Source: Haliclona indistincta (Eukaryota > Porifera > Demospongiae > Haplosclerida > Chalinidae). From it: a stretch of 64,000 nucleotides of DNA. The stretch is taken from contig OZ024783.1 of NCBI GenBank assembly GCA_964017065.1, positions 9,003,367 through 9,067,366 on the forward strand, written 5' to 3'. The notes below the pieces were generated by a model that was not told the DNA's origin, searched no databases, and saw only the letters and a list, made by a program, of their open reading frames with translations. Both the position numbers and the translations under genes were made by a program. Shown piece after piece: positions 21,831 to 32,357 of the stretch (position 1 is its first letter; each line of letters begins with the position of its first letter).

Positions 21831-22090
21831 AATAGGATAGGGAAATAACTGAAAGCTGTTTTTAAAGACAATGGATACAGAAGTGCTGAAACTATTCTCT
21901 TGTGCTAAACATTTAAGGAGATGGTACTATTACAGCGCCCACCTATAGTAATGAACCTTCGGCAGAAACCTGCTACATGGCTGCAGCTATTCTGGTGATA
22001 TGCCTAAATGAAGAGATTAGACGAAATTAGATGATTCTAATGATAAAGCATCTGTTTGTGAGCATAGTGATACTGACTTGATGTCTCATT
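21831..22090 (+). pseudogene. 3' fragment of 2OG-Fe(II) oxygenase-like gene
   Basis: The segment matches the last 260 bases of the copy ending at 59609 (shared GAAACCTGCTACATGGCTGC and AAATTAGATGATTCT), with deletions and frameshifts and no catalytic region upstream. It is a relic of the same family found at 23406-24763, 25560-25830 and 58229-59609. Confidence 0.75.
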
Positions 22091-22277
22091 AATATAGATG
22101 TTGAATACTGCTTCAGTTCTTTCGCTTAATTATGACTGCAATTTGTGATTGTTACCAAATTAATATTAGAGGGTTTTAAAGGTGAATTCATGGTGCTACT
22201 GTACGGGACAAATGCGCATTGATTCACGATTCAGTTTTGCAAAATTGACGAGCCTATAGATAGCGCTAAGTAAACTG

Positions 22278-22729
22278 TTACTTTTGGCTCTCCTCCTCAT
22301 CTTGGCTGTCACCATCTGTGTTCTCCCTTTTAATGTTTATTCTTATATCGTTAAGTTCTTCTAGATCTGAAGCGCATTCATCAGACGACTATAGGTTGAA
22401 ACGAGGTACTACCCACAGCTTCTACTCTGTAGACCAAAATTACAAATTACATTATTACTGACCACACACTACCAATATGTTTGCTCAGAATTACTTGATG
22501 CTGTTGCAGTCTATAACATTATCACTCAGTTCATCAATCGGGCTATCAGTCAATCTATGATGACAAGACGTTATTGGCATTACAATTACTGGCATGTGTG
22601 TAACATACCTACGCTTCTTCACTCTTGGCTTCAGTTCTACACTCGAGTCTGAATCACTGGTACTCCACTTTGGGCAGTTGTTGGAGTCGTCGCTCGTAGA
22701 ACTGTCACATGCTATATAGCCTGCCTCTT
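22278..22729 (-). CDS. Possible spliced gene with acidic Ser/Asp-rich exons
   Basis: On the minus strand, 22729-22609 is an open, strongly biased segment (YIACDSSTSDDSNNCPKW...) bounded by a pyrimidine-rich acceptor ending in AG and a donor GTATGT. A second open segment (about 22541-22480, LTDSPIDELSDNVIDC) has an AG acceptor and GTAATT donor in compatible phase. A further acidic stretch with NIKRENTDGDSQDEEE ends at a stop at 22278. The phases of the last exon do not join simply, so the model is incomplete. Such composition fits a nuclear or disordered acidic protein. The 5' exon is unknown, possibly from the frames at 22730-22951. Confidence 0.35.
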
Positions 22730-22951
22730 CTATTGCTCAGTAAAATAGACAGACAGGACAGGAACAATGAAAAGCAGCTGCCAAAGTAAACATGCTTTAG
22801 TACTACGGTAGTACACGCCATGATCGAGTGTATGTACGTGGTTTTGGTGTAAACACGCATGCTCAAAAAGTGCACGCCAGCCCGATATGTGTGATCGAGA
22901 TGTTCCATGTTCTATGCTGGACTGACGGTTATCAAGGCGCATTTGCTCCAC

Positions 22952-23148
22952 TTATCGAAGAGTATGAGTATGTGTACTAATTTTGTATGCAGTTAGCTGT
23001 ATGTCAGTGTTGCTGTAACACGGGCCCCACCCATGCACTTAGTCTTTCTGTGTCAACCAATAATACTTGGGAATTCCTGGAATTCAGCTATTCTGGGGGT
23101 TTTACCATCTGTCAGCAGAAATGAACAAGTGCTGAGATGGTCCATTAC
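22952..23148. other. Intergenic between divergent genes
   Basis: No coding signal. The shared block with the 58-kb locus starts at 23149 (CAATAAGAAACAGCACAGTG) and continues into the oxygenase-like gene. Confidence 0.3.
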
Positions 23149-23405
23149 TGTTACAATAAGAAACAGCACAGTGGAGCACTGACACACAATACACAAACAA
23201 TAGACAACACAACAGCACTGCACTAGACAATACTAATTATGAAATTGTGCTATTGCTGAGTCAGCACTACAGTATTCTATTTAAGTGTGCATCTTCAGTG
23301 CTGTTCAACATGTTATTTAGACTCTGGATTTACAATATGCAGTTGCTACGTTGCGGAAAAGTATTGAGGTGTGCTGTTAGGAGTTTTTCTTTAGTGAATC
23401 AGAAG

Positions 23406-24763
23406 ATGGCTGAAGGACGATCTTTAGAGGAGATGGCCAATTCTCAGATTGTGAAGTCTTTGGGAGAGATAGCTACTGAACGATTTACCTGTGGTGGTAG
23501 CATTTTAACACCTTCTAAAGTACAAGCTGCTTATCTCAACAAAGTTGGACAATGGAATACTGTTGCTTTTCCTGGTTTGCAAGATGCTGATATTCTCAAG
23601 CTTATTGAATCCTCTAGTGTTGCTAGCTTTGGAAAAGGAAAGGAAACAGTTACTGACAAGAGTTACAGAGATGCTTATGCATTAGAGCCGGAAAAGTTCT
23701 TTACTTCATTTCAGCTTTCAGACTGTGGCATTCTAGGAGAAGTATGTGTGTCGTTAGTTCCAGATGTTCTCAATATTCGAGCTGAGTTGTATAAAATGAA
23801 TGTGTACAGTGGTCCTACTGGATGCTTCAAGGCTCATGTTGACACTCCTCGTGGAGGTGACATGTTTGGTAGTCTGGTTGTGTGTTTACCTTCACAGTTC
23901 ACTGGAGGATCACTTGTTACTAGACACCAAGGTCAAGAGGTTACTGGTCCTCACCAACTAGTGATCCTGTCATTCAGTGGGCAGCATTCTTCAGTGATGT
24001 GGAACACGAAATACTTCCAGTTACCAATGGCTATCGTGTGACTTTAACCTACAACCTCTACCATTGTGACCAGCTTAATCCAGTTCCTTCATTGGATGTT
24101 ACTACCACTCCATTGTACCAAAATCTCAAGGCAGCACTAGGTCAGCCACATTTCCTACGTGAAGGTGGTGTCCTTGGTTTTGCCTGTCAACATTCATATG
24201 TTTTTGAAGAGTTTGGAGAGTCAGAAGACCCCAAGATACTACTGAAGGGATCTGATCGTATGGTGATGTTAGCTGCTACTTCACTTGGTCTCGAAGTAGA
24301 AGTGAAGTCCATTGTTAGTGCTAAGGACTTTGACGATAATTATGACATACAGGAATGTTTGTTTCATTGCCAGTTTCACTATGAGATGGCGAACAAGGAT
24401 CCGAACTATGGATTTATTGGACATGAAATATATTCCTGGAAGAAGTGGTTTTATCGTCATGGATATAAAAATGCTGAAGGTATCATCTGGTGCCAGGAAT
24501 TTAAGCAGAAAGTACCAGGTTTTGCAGCTCCTGATTTTGGCCCCGAACATGAATGCGATGGTACAGAGACTTTGTACATGGCTGCAGCTATTTTAGTTAC
24601 TGTACCTACATGGAGCGATAGGTCACCTCTACATATTATCGGTGAAGAATGTGCCAATGGACAAAGTGAACCAACATCAAAGAGAGCAGCAAAACGAAAG
24701 AAAACGAATACAACAAAGAAAATGAAGGAAAGAGAAAAAAAAGGAAATGAAGATGCTGAATAA
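23406..24763 (+). pseudogene. 2OG-Fe(II) oxygenase-like gene, copy 1, frameshifted
   Basis: Two overlapping frames (23247-24041 and 23999-24763) together cover one protein. The family is recognisable from the HxD iron-binding motif in FKAHVDTPRGG, the strand GSLVVCLPSQFTGGSLVTRH, and the distal His and Arg in VEHEILPVTNGYRVTLTYNL, typical of prolyl-4-hydroxylase-like dioxygenases that use 2-oxoglutarate and Fe(II). Relative to the copy at 58229-59609, seven bases are missing near 23944, which shifts the frame between the HxD and the distal His; the downstream part stays open. The likely start is the MAEGRSLEEM methionine at 23406. The C-terminal tail is Lys-rich. No intron consensus explains the gap, so I call a pseudogene, though an assembly error is possible. 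Confidence 0.7.
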
Positions 24764-25559
24764 GACTATTAACTGTCATTGACAGTGTGTAGTTGAACAT
24801 TATTATAACTGTAGCAGCTAATTTCAATGTGCTCATAAGGATTAAAGTCAAAAGTAGCTCTACATAGATTTCTTGTGTGCAGATGTGTTACAATACAATG
24901 ATACAGTGTGATCCTAACATTAAAATGTGTACATGCTATTCAAGGAAGTACTATGAATAGTGTTGCTACTCTCAATGCACACCGTATGGATGGCACCGTA
25001 TGACAATGCGGTGGGAATTTAATTGCCGCTGTCTTGTTGTATATGTACACTTAGCTACAAAATCCTGTGATAGTCATGCACTATAGGTGCTGAATTGAGG
25101 CCCACTAGTACCACAGGACATTGATTATTAAAAAGCTCTATAAGCAATGACCACAGCACTGCTCTTGGCTCTCCCAGAGCAATGTACTTGACCACAGATT
25201 TCTCAGCAAGTTTTCTTATAATTGCGACATGCAATATTTGAAGCCAGCAAGCAGCTTTCTGAATAGCTTACTCTAATTCTTTGATAATCATTTGTCAAGA
25301 ATTCTTTCATCTCACAGTCAGTCTCACACTATTGACTGATGGTGGACGATATCAAAAATGACAATTTTGATACAGCTTAGTAATCAATTACTGAAACTGT
25401 TATTATCTATCTAAGAAGTATAGACAGAGTGTAAGAATTAGTTATGTAGAGCTAAGAGAACAAACTAAAGTTTAGTATTGAGAGTTTGCATCGCCCACCA
25501 CTATCACTGTAAACATGAACTTATTTTTACTTGTATATTTTACTTTATCACCACAAGAC
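24764..25559. other. Intergenic, nothing recognised
   Basis: AT-rich sequence without coding signal; it presumably includes the 3' end of the oxygenase-like gene. Confidence 0.3.
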
Positions 25560-25830
25560 TAATGGCTAGCAGTGAAACAGTAAATTCTTTGGCAGATATA
25601 GCTAACGCTGAATTTATACGATCCTTGGACAGTTATCTTCTGAACGATTTACCTGTGGAGGTGCTTTACAACACCTTCTAAAATACAAGTTACTTATCTT
25701 AACAGAGATGGACAATGGAATGGAGTTGCTTTTCCTGGTTTGCAAGATGCTGATATTTTCAAGCTTATTGAATCCTCTAGTGTTGCTGTTTTCGGAAATG
25801 GAAAGGAAACAGTTACTGACTTGTGATGAA
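25560..25830 (+). pseudogene. 5' fragment of 2OG-Fe(II) oxygenase-like gene
   Basis: It starts with a Met and a diverged N-terminus (MASSETVNSLADIANAEFI, compare MAEGRSLEEMANSQIV). After a small deletion the FPGLQDADI-KLIESSSVA block follows in another frame, and similarity stops at the equivalent of TVTD near 25825. The HxD and later parts are absent. The sequence after 25830 matches nothing else I can see. Confidence 0.75.
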
Positions 25831-26002
25831 TATTTTTTGAGACAGAAGGACAATTATAGTGTGCTAGTGATGTGTGTAATTATCTCTGTCTGTAGCGCTT
25901 GTGTGTGTCTAGCCGAGCTAGCCACGAGATGGCGGGAAGTAAGATCAAAATGGAAAGAGCAAAGCGACCACAAAAATGATCTTTTAATGATATTTTTAGG
26001 AG

Positions 26003-27272
26003 TTTAATATTTTAAGATTCTGTTGGTTTAAATACAGTATAAGTACATTGTATTGCCAACAAAAGAGACAATTTAATAACTTGAGGAGTCACTTAAATAT
26101 AAACTTGGGCAGTATTTAAAATTGATGTTCACAAAAAAATAAGTTATGGGTTTTTGCAGGATTCACCTCCTTTACACTTGCAGTATTTGCAACACTTGAT
26201 TCCAGCTACCCTGCAAGAACATATCCATTCTTGTGGGCACATTTACCACATGTACAAGGATCAGGAAGGTCTTCAGGCTTGGAAGTAACAATACCAGGAA
26301 CAAACAAATTTTCTTTGCGAAACCATACAACTCAGTGTTTATTTCTAAACCATCTTCAAGTGGGGCTTGTATCCACAGCTGTTGTTGATAATATGCCCTT
26401 TGAATATGCTTTCTTGCATTGGCTGACGTGCAGGGAATTTCCTCAAAGTCCATTTTTGAGAGAATTGCTATTAAAAGCAGCAAGATGCAAGTCATCAAAT
26501 GTTTCCAAGTCTTCTGTTGGCTTGAGACGCCTTACTAGAAAATTTTCTGCCTTCTGTATCAACTCTGAGTTGTTACAGACGTTTTGTATAAGAGTAAAGT
26601 TCAGTATCAGTGTTAAATTGTTGTGGATAGCTTTCATTGGTGCATGATTCATAGAAATCTTGCTAGTTGTATCACATCCAGTCAGAGCATGGAGTGCAGG
26701 GAGACACCTTGCAAGCTTGTCCCCAGTGCTGTAGTAAGGTGTCTCAAGCCAACAAAAGACTTGTAAACATTTGATGACTTGCATCTTGCTGCTTTTAATA
26801 GCAATTCCCTCAAAATGGACTTTTGAGAAAATTCCCTGCACATCAGCCAATGCAAAAAGCATATTCAAAGGGCATATTATCAACAACAGCTGTGGATACA
26901 AGCCCCACTTGAAGATGGTTTAGAAATGAACACTGAGTTGTATGGTTTCACAGAGAAAATTTAATGGTTCCTGGTATTGTTACCTTCAAGCCTGAAGACC
27001 TTCCTGATCCTTGTACATGTGGTAAATGTGCCCACAAGAATGGACATGTCACTGCAGGGTAGCTGGAATCAAGTGTTGCAAATACTGCAAGTGTAAAGGA
27101 GGTGAATCCTGCAAAAACCCATAACTTATTTTTTTGTGAACATCATTTTTAAATACTGCCTAAGTTTATATTTTAAGTGACTCCTCAAGTTATTAAATTG
27201 TCTCTTTTTGTTGGTAATACCATGTACTTGTACTGTTTTCAAACCAACAGAATCTTATTAAACTCTTTAAAA
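26003..27272. repeat. Long inverted repeat P1b (copy of P1a)
   Basis: Arms of about 535 bp (26003-26545 and 26738-27272) surround a loop of about 190 bp. It is the counterpart of 7190-8735 and retains the outer left-arm sequence missing there. Both arms carry the LPALHALTGCDTTSK-type fragment; the frames 26231-26647 (plus) and 26443-26901 (minus) are readings of the two arms and loop, not independent genes. Confidence 0.85.
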
Positions 27273-27652
27273 GAAATGTTAATGCATTTCTAAAAAGCTG
27301 TAGCTGTTTTTCTTGCAGTAAATATTGGTTTTGGCACACATCCCAATACATTACTTAGGGTCATATTACCTTAGAACAGTTGCTAGAAAGTAGGTTACTA
27401 AAATGGTTAAGAAGATAGAGCAATTATTGTTAGTGACACTGGTGATAAAAGGGCGTGGTCATTTTCAGCTATTTCGCAGCGGATAGACAATTTGGCACAT
27501 TATTACATCTTATTCCTTGGACCTAAAAACAGTTGAGTTATCATCTCCTATATTAAATGCATACAAATCTTAGTCAGGGCCTCTACTATATTTATGATGT
27601 CTAGAGTAGATGGAGTCAATTATGATATATTATGCGTCATTAAGGCTTACAG
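27273..27652. other. Spacer between palindromes, shared with copy 1
   Basis: It matches 8410-8800 (for example AACAGTTGCTAGAAAGTAGG and GGGCGTGGTCATTTTCAG). No coding signal. A run of ten or more G lies near 27675, just inside the next repeat. Confidence 0.5.
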
Positions 27653-28425
27653 GGTTAATGATGTAGATGCGCAGGGGGGGGGGGGGTCAACAAGTGGTTT
27701 ACCAATGCAATTACACTGTGGTCAGGACCTTGTTGCAGCAATAAAAACAACAAACATACAAAGATGATACCAGGCTATTTCAGTAAGTGCTGAGGCAGAC
27801 AAACTAAAATACACTAATAGCCAATGATTGGCAGCAAGTATTTTGTGGAGCCAAGTTTTGCTACCAATCAATGCTGTATTTCGCTTCACTGGAGCTAGAA
27901 AATAAACTGGTAGCATAAAAGTCTTTTTAACAAGCCAACATTAATGCTCATGAATAAAAATCTGCCTGTTTAGAAGATAAAGCTCTGCCAGCTAATAATG
28001 TAACTTCAGCTATTGTATGCACTCTGCAATGAACTTCATGTTGCGACAGTAACTCACAGTCATTGTTTTAGTTGTGATGGTACATGTGTCTATTATAACA
28101 GTTTGGTTACATGGTTTGTGATTGCTAGTGCAGCCTACAGTTAGTGCATTAACAGAAATTAAGATAAGTGATTGCTATTTAGTTTTTGAAATGATCAGGT
28201 ATTCTTTTTTTCTGATGGAAGCATACGTACAGAAAATGCACATCGTGGTATAGTATGCAGAGAACACTAGCAATCCCAGATCACAGCAACCAAACTGTTG
28301 TATACACACACATGTACCATCACTAGCATCTCAACTAAAGCAATGACTGTGAGTTACTGTATCAAGTCATGACCGCAGTGTAATTGCATTGGTAAACCTC
28401 TCGTTGACCTCCCCCTGCATCATTA
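27653..28425. repeat. Long inverted repeat P2b (right arm partly deleted)
   Basis: The left arm is 27653-28130. The right arm runs from about 28268 to 28425 and has lost roughly 300 bp compared with 9396-9868: after GACTGTGAGTTACTGT it jumps to the outer end of the arm. It is the duplicate of P2a. Confidence 0.8.
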
Positions 28426-29092
28426 ACTGACACGCCCACTTAATTGTACATGGGAGTACATGCATTTTTAGCTTGCTGTAACTCTGGGACTGTTTGAGAG
28501 CTAGCTTGCATTTTTTTTTGAATTTTTAATTAACTTGAAAATGCAATAAAATGGAACATGAGAAAGTCACTTTAGTTACCCTTTAAGAGCATTCCATTTG
28601 GCTACTACATAGTTGTACACAACTTCCTTTCAGTGCCATCTGTTACCCATCAATGCATGACTTTGTTGTTTTTGTAGCATACTTAATGTAGCCGCATTCT
28701 ATTACATTAAATAAAGCCTGACTCTCAGTCTTAAACTCAGAACATCGCTTGTATAACTAACTGAACAGCATCACCAGCTGATGGCAACACTACTAGTGTT
28801 TCTGCTGTTGTTGACTGTACCTGTCTCTGCCTTTACAAGCACTGATGTCTACTATGTCACAGCTGATGATGCTGGTCATGAGCAGTCATGTCCTCCACAC
28901 CAGATATGCCACAACCTCTCCTACTACATCTCCCAGCCTGGCCGCTACTTCACCTCTAACACCACCATCATTTTCTTGGAAGGAAATCACAGCTATGATA
29001 GAGAGGCGCATGTAAATATAAGCAATGTGTATAATCTGACTCTGAAAGGACAAGGTCAGTGGCCAATAAAAGGAGCTGAGGAGACTGTGATG

Positions 29093-29107
29093 CAGTCTAC
29101 AGTAATT
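29093..29107. repeat. Target-site duplication, left copy (15 bp)
   Basis: CAGTCTACAGTAATT here and at 32343-32357 bracket the non-LTR element; the uninterrupted paralogue has the sequence once (near 10525). Confidence 0.95.
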
Positions 29108-32100
29108 TTTTTTTTTGTTTTTTTTTAATGTTATACATTCCAAGTGATGATACAAAGTAGGAAATAGAAGCATATACAATAGGTTAGGTTCAAAATGATA
29201 GTTTTAGTGCCGACCGGTAGCAGTGATCCCAGACTCATGGAAAGCCACAAGATGGCAGGGATGCATAGGAGTGTGAGGAGATGACCTGGAGCCTCTCAAA
29301 CACTGGATCGATGATCGTAACAAGGAGAAGGAGAGTTTACACCTGATCCAGGCAAGAGAGCAGGAGTAGGGCATGTTCCACTTTACTGACAGTAGGGATG
29401 CAAGTCTCTTATAGCAAACGTTTGCCGCAGCACCAACTCCACCAGTGGCAGACATGATTAAGGGGGTGAAGGAACCGTGCTCAATTTCACGTACTCTCTG
29501 TTCGTAAGCACGGCTCTTTCGTTTCTCATGTTTCCGGTAGGTGGCAGCAAGGGATTGACTGGAGTTTGAAGGAGCGTAGGGATTGAACACGCAGACATCA
29601 AAAAACGCCCTTTCGAAGGGACCTCCCCAAAAACCATCTGTAGCAATGTCCAGTCGCGCGCCCTCCTCAGCAATCGCAGTAGCATGGTGGAGGACTTCAC
29701 CAGCGATTGGTTGCAGGGTTGGTTCCACCGTAGTGTTGTTACAGACTTCGCCCAACCAGCCAGCTACAGTATCTCTAACCTCATTGTGTCTGGCAATTGG
29801 CAGGCCACCCTTGGGGCAAGAGAGAGCATGTCCTACAGACATACCAGCCCCACAGGCACAATGCGTAGGTAGGTTGGCAGGAGTCCAACCATATCTGAGA
29901 GCAAGGGCATCCCGGAAAGCTCCTTTGTGGAGGGTCAGACCATATTGTTCTAAGGGAAGGGCAGATAACCAACTTGAAGATCCCTTTTCTTGGGCTAACT
30001 CCATGGCTTTCAGAAGAGTAGGAGGTAAGGCAGACTTTAGAGATGAGGCCAAATCACTAGCACGTTTACGTCTTCCAAGCTTGACAGAGTCTTTTGCAAG
30101 GCACTGGTCCTCGTAGATTTCATAGGTGTACTCCGGTTGTTGGTCAACAATTGCCTGAGATAGAGCAGCCGATATTTCCAAGGAGGAGGTGTATTCAAAG
30201 GAAGCAGACACTGTCAGATTACTGATCCCCAGACCTCCGAGTCGAACAGGCAGGGCAAACAGAGAGCGAACAACATCATTGGGTGCATCCTGGCCAGTCC
30301 AGGTGGGGATGAGAAGGGTACGAATGATCTTTTCAATGGGTTCCAGAAGTTGGTCTATATCAGGATTAGTTCTGCACAAGTAGGTGAACTTGTGTGTGTA
30401 CCCGTGAATGAAAGCAGCATAAGATGCATGCGGTTGAGATCTTGCAAACTCAGCCAGTGTTAGCAGTTGCTCTTCCCACTCTCTAACCTTATTCAAGAGC
30501 CACTGCTTGACAAAGTTAACAGAGCCAATTGCAGCTCCCAAATAAGGTCTCCCTTCAGCTGTAATGTTCAGGTTGGAATCTTGGAACAAGAATTTCGCAT
30601 CATCCAGATGTTCCTCTTTGGTCACCAGCCAGGACTTTTTTGCATTCACGAAGTAGCCAAAGGCAGGACCAAGTTGAAGCAGATCATCCCACCAGCTTTT
30701 CAGCACCGTAAGTTTTCCCGCTGCAGCCGCATCGTCGGCATACCACACTTGGAGAGCATCATTTAGCTGTTTCAGCATATCAATCAAGGGGACCGTGGCA
30801 AGGGCATAAAATGGCATTGAAAGTGGGTCACCCTGCGTTGTACCCTCTTTTGAAAGAATTGTTTGACTGTCCATGAAGAGTTCTGCAGCGCCTCTATACG
30901 TGTTAATTAAAACGGTAGCAAGGGAAGGACAGAGTATTCTCACGTTGTGAAGTGCCACAGTTCTATTCATGGAATTAAAAGCATTGGAAGCATCAACCAT
31001 TAAGATGGCTTCTGTCTCAGCATTGGAGAAGATGCTACGCACCGCATGAACCGCCGCCTCAATTCCAGCCAATTGCCCTGCACACATCTGGGTGGAGCCG
31101 GCTGCATCCACAACATCATCTTTGGTCACAAAAAGAATGGCTTTTGCAATGATTCTTCTCGGCACCTCACAAATACCTATTGGGCGGATACCAGGAGATT
31201 TATCAAGGGCAATCAGCCTACAAGCCAAGAAGGGGGCAATTCCAGCAGGGTGTACAAAGTTGGTACAGAGTCGCCGTGCAACCAAAGCCAAAGAATTGCA
31301 TAACTCATCAGATGCAGCTTTAAAGGAGGTACAGAGTCTTCTCCAACTGTGAGCATCCATTCCTGAGGGGCCATGAGCACCTTTTGTTCGTAAAGCAGCT
31401 TGGCGGATGGACCCTCCAGTTATCTGGTCAAACACCACTGGTGGAACTGTCGGGAAGCTATCAGGGTAATCAATTAGAGCATGAGAGAGAGCCGGGTTCG
31501 CTGGAGGGTGTTTTGCTTTCAGTGCATCAGACACTAGGATTGGTCCCTGCTCACCACCCTCCACTGAGTCCCCAGAACGTAGGATTCCAGCCCTCCCTTT
31601 CCGCGAAAGAAGATCAATTGCTGCAGAGATCTTGCCCTGGAACATCAGCGAGGCAAATGAACGAGCAGCTTTCTCTTGCTGGGAGTCAGTAGAATGGGCA
31701 GGTTTGGGGAGACGCAGTTGCAGAGCGCGACCTTCAGAGAGTAGCGAGAGCAGATCACCACTCTTCCAAGAATCAAGGCGCCGTTGTAAAATGGCAATAT
31801 GGTCCTTATCCTTTGAGGAACGGAAGGGTTTTTGCAGAAGGAGTAGGGGCATCACAAGACAGGCTTTCATGGCCACTGATTCCAAGGCAGAGCCACCAGC
31901 GTAAGCCCTGAAGAGCCTACTGAGTTCCAGGACAAATTTTTTACCAGCATTTCCCAGAGGAACTGGGAATAAATTTCTTCTCCAATGCATAACTTCTTCA
32001 AATGCTTCCTCCAACTTCTGCATGAACAGGGAGGTCTCACACTCACCCCAAGAGAACAAGGGAGCGGCCAAAGGCAATGGAGGCGGCAGACAGACCGGGT

Positions 32101-32342
32101 CAGGTAGTAACTCGTCATTGGTAGACGAGGGCGAAGGCACCAGTGACGGCGTCGGGGGCAGGTCTTGGGTGTCCTGCATTAGCGACTGGGAGCAGGAAAG
32201 CTGGGCGCTCATGTTCGAGCAGTTTCCACTCAGAGACGGTCGACAGTCAATACAAGGCTTCTGGTCCCTAACGCAGGCACAGTTCTTGCAACTTCCAGGA
32301 CCGCATCGACAGCAGCGTGGCGCCATCTTCGGTCACGTGTCC
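29108..32342 (-). mobile_element. RLE-type non-LTR retrotransposon, full ORF
   Basis: A 3.2-kb minus-strand element inserted in beta-helix gene copy 2. The poly(A) tail appears as a T-rich run at 29108-29127 and the target is duplicated (15 bp). It contains one 1040-codon frame and a 3' UTR of about 75 bp. Only 16 bases precede the start codon, so the 5' UTR is either very short or truncated. The intact frame and near-identical target copies indicate recent insertion. Confidence 0.92.
29204..32326 (-). CDS. Non-LTR retrotransposon polyprotein: zinc finger, reverse transcriptase, restriction-like endonuclease
   Basis: 1040 residues. An N-terminal Cys cluster (residues 5-36, CRCGPGSCKNCACVRDQKPC) is a likely nucleic-acid-binding zinc module. 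The reverse transcriptase spans about 355-600, with motif A ILMVDASNAFNS (441-452), motif B GTTQGDPLS (495-503) and motif C WYADD (528-532). A thumb/linker follows, then a C-C-H-C motif (C823, C825, H833, C837) and a region with RLDI (891-894) and FFDVCVFNP (908-916). This order matches R2/R4-superclade elements that use a restriction-like endonuclease and target-primed reverse transcription. No apurinic-type endonuclease domain is present. A decayed relative lies at 57320-58095. Clade placement is inference. Confidence 0.85.
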   Translation of the reverse strand: MAPRCCRCGPGSCKNCACVRDQKPCIDCRPSLSGNCSNMSAQLSCSQSLMQDTQDLPPTPSLVPSPSSTNDELLPDPVCLPPPLPLAAPLFSWGECETSLFMQKLEEAFEEVMHWRRNLFPVPLGNAGKKFVLELSRLFRAYAGGSALESVAMKACLVMPLLLLQKPFRSSKDKDHIAILQRRLDSWKSGDLLSLLSEGRALQLRLPKPAHSTDSQQEKAARSFASLMFQGKISAAIDLLSRKGRAGILRSGDSVEGGEQGPILVSDALKAKHPPANPALSHALIDYPDSFPTVPPVVFDQITGGSIRQAALRTKGAHGPSGMDAHSWRRLCTSFKAASDELCNSLALVARRLCTNFVHPAGIAPFLACRLIALDKSPGIRPIGICEVPRRIIAKAILFVTKDDVVDAAGSTQMCAGQLAGIEAAVHAVRSIFSNAETEAILMVDASNAFNSMNRTVALHNVRILCPSLATVLINTYRGAAELFMDSQTILSKEGTTQGDPLSMPFYALATVPLIDMLKQLNDALQVWYADDAAAAGKLTVLKSWWDDLLQLGPAFGYFVNAKKSWLVTKEEHLDDAKFLFQDSNLNITAEGRPYLGAAIGSVNFVKQWLLNKVREWEEQLLTLAEFARSQPHASYAAFIHGYTHKFTYLCRTNPDIDQLLEPIEKIIRTLLIPTWTGQDAPNDVVRSLFALPVRLGGLGISNLTVSASFEYTSSLEISAALSQAIVDQQPEYTYEIYEDQCLAKDSVKLGRRKRASDLASSLKSALPPTLLKAMELAQEKGSSSWLSALPLEQYGLTLHKGAFRDALALRYGWTPANLPTHCACGAGMSVGHALSCPKGGLPIARHNEVRDTVAGWLGEVCNNTTVEPTLQPIAGEVLHHATAIAEEGARLDIATDGFWGGPFERAFFDVCVFNPYAPSNSSQSLAATYRKHEKRKSRAYEQRVREIEHGSFTPLIMSATGGVGAAANVCYKRLASLLSVKWNMPYSCSLAWIRCKLSFSLLRSSIQCLRGSRSSPHTPMHPCHLVAFHESGITATGRH

Positions 32343-32357
32343 CAGTCTACAGTAATT
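32343..32357. repeat. Target-site duplication, right copy (15 bp)
   Basis: Second copy of CAGTCTACAGTAATT, adjoining the 5' end of the minus-strand retrotransposon. Confidence 0.95.
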
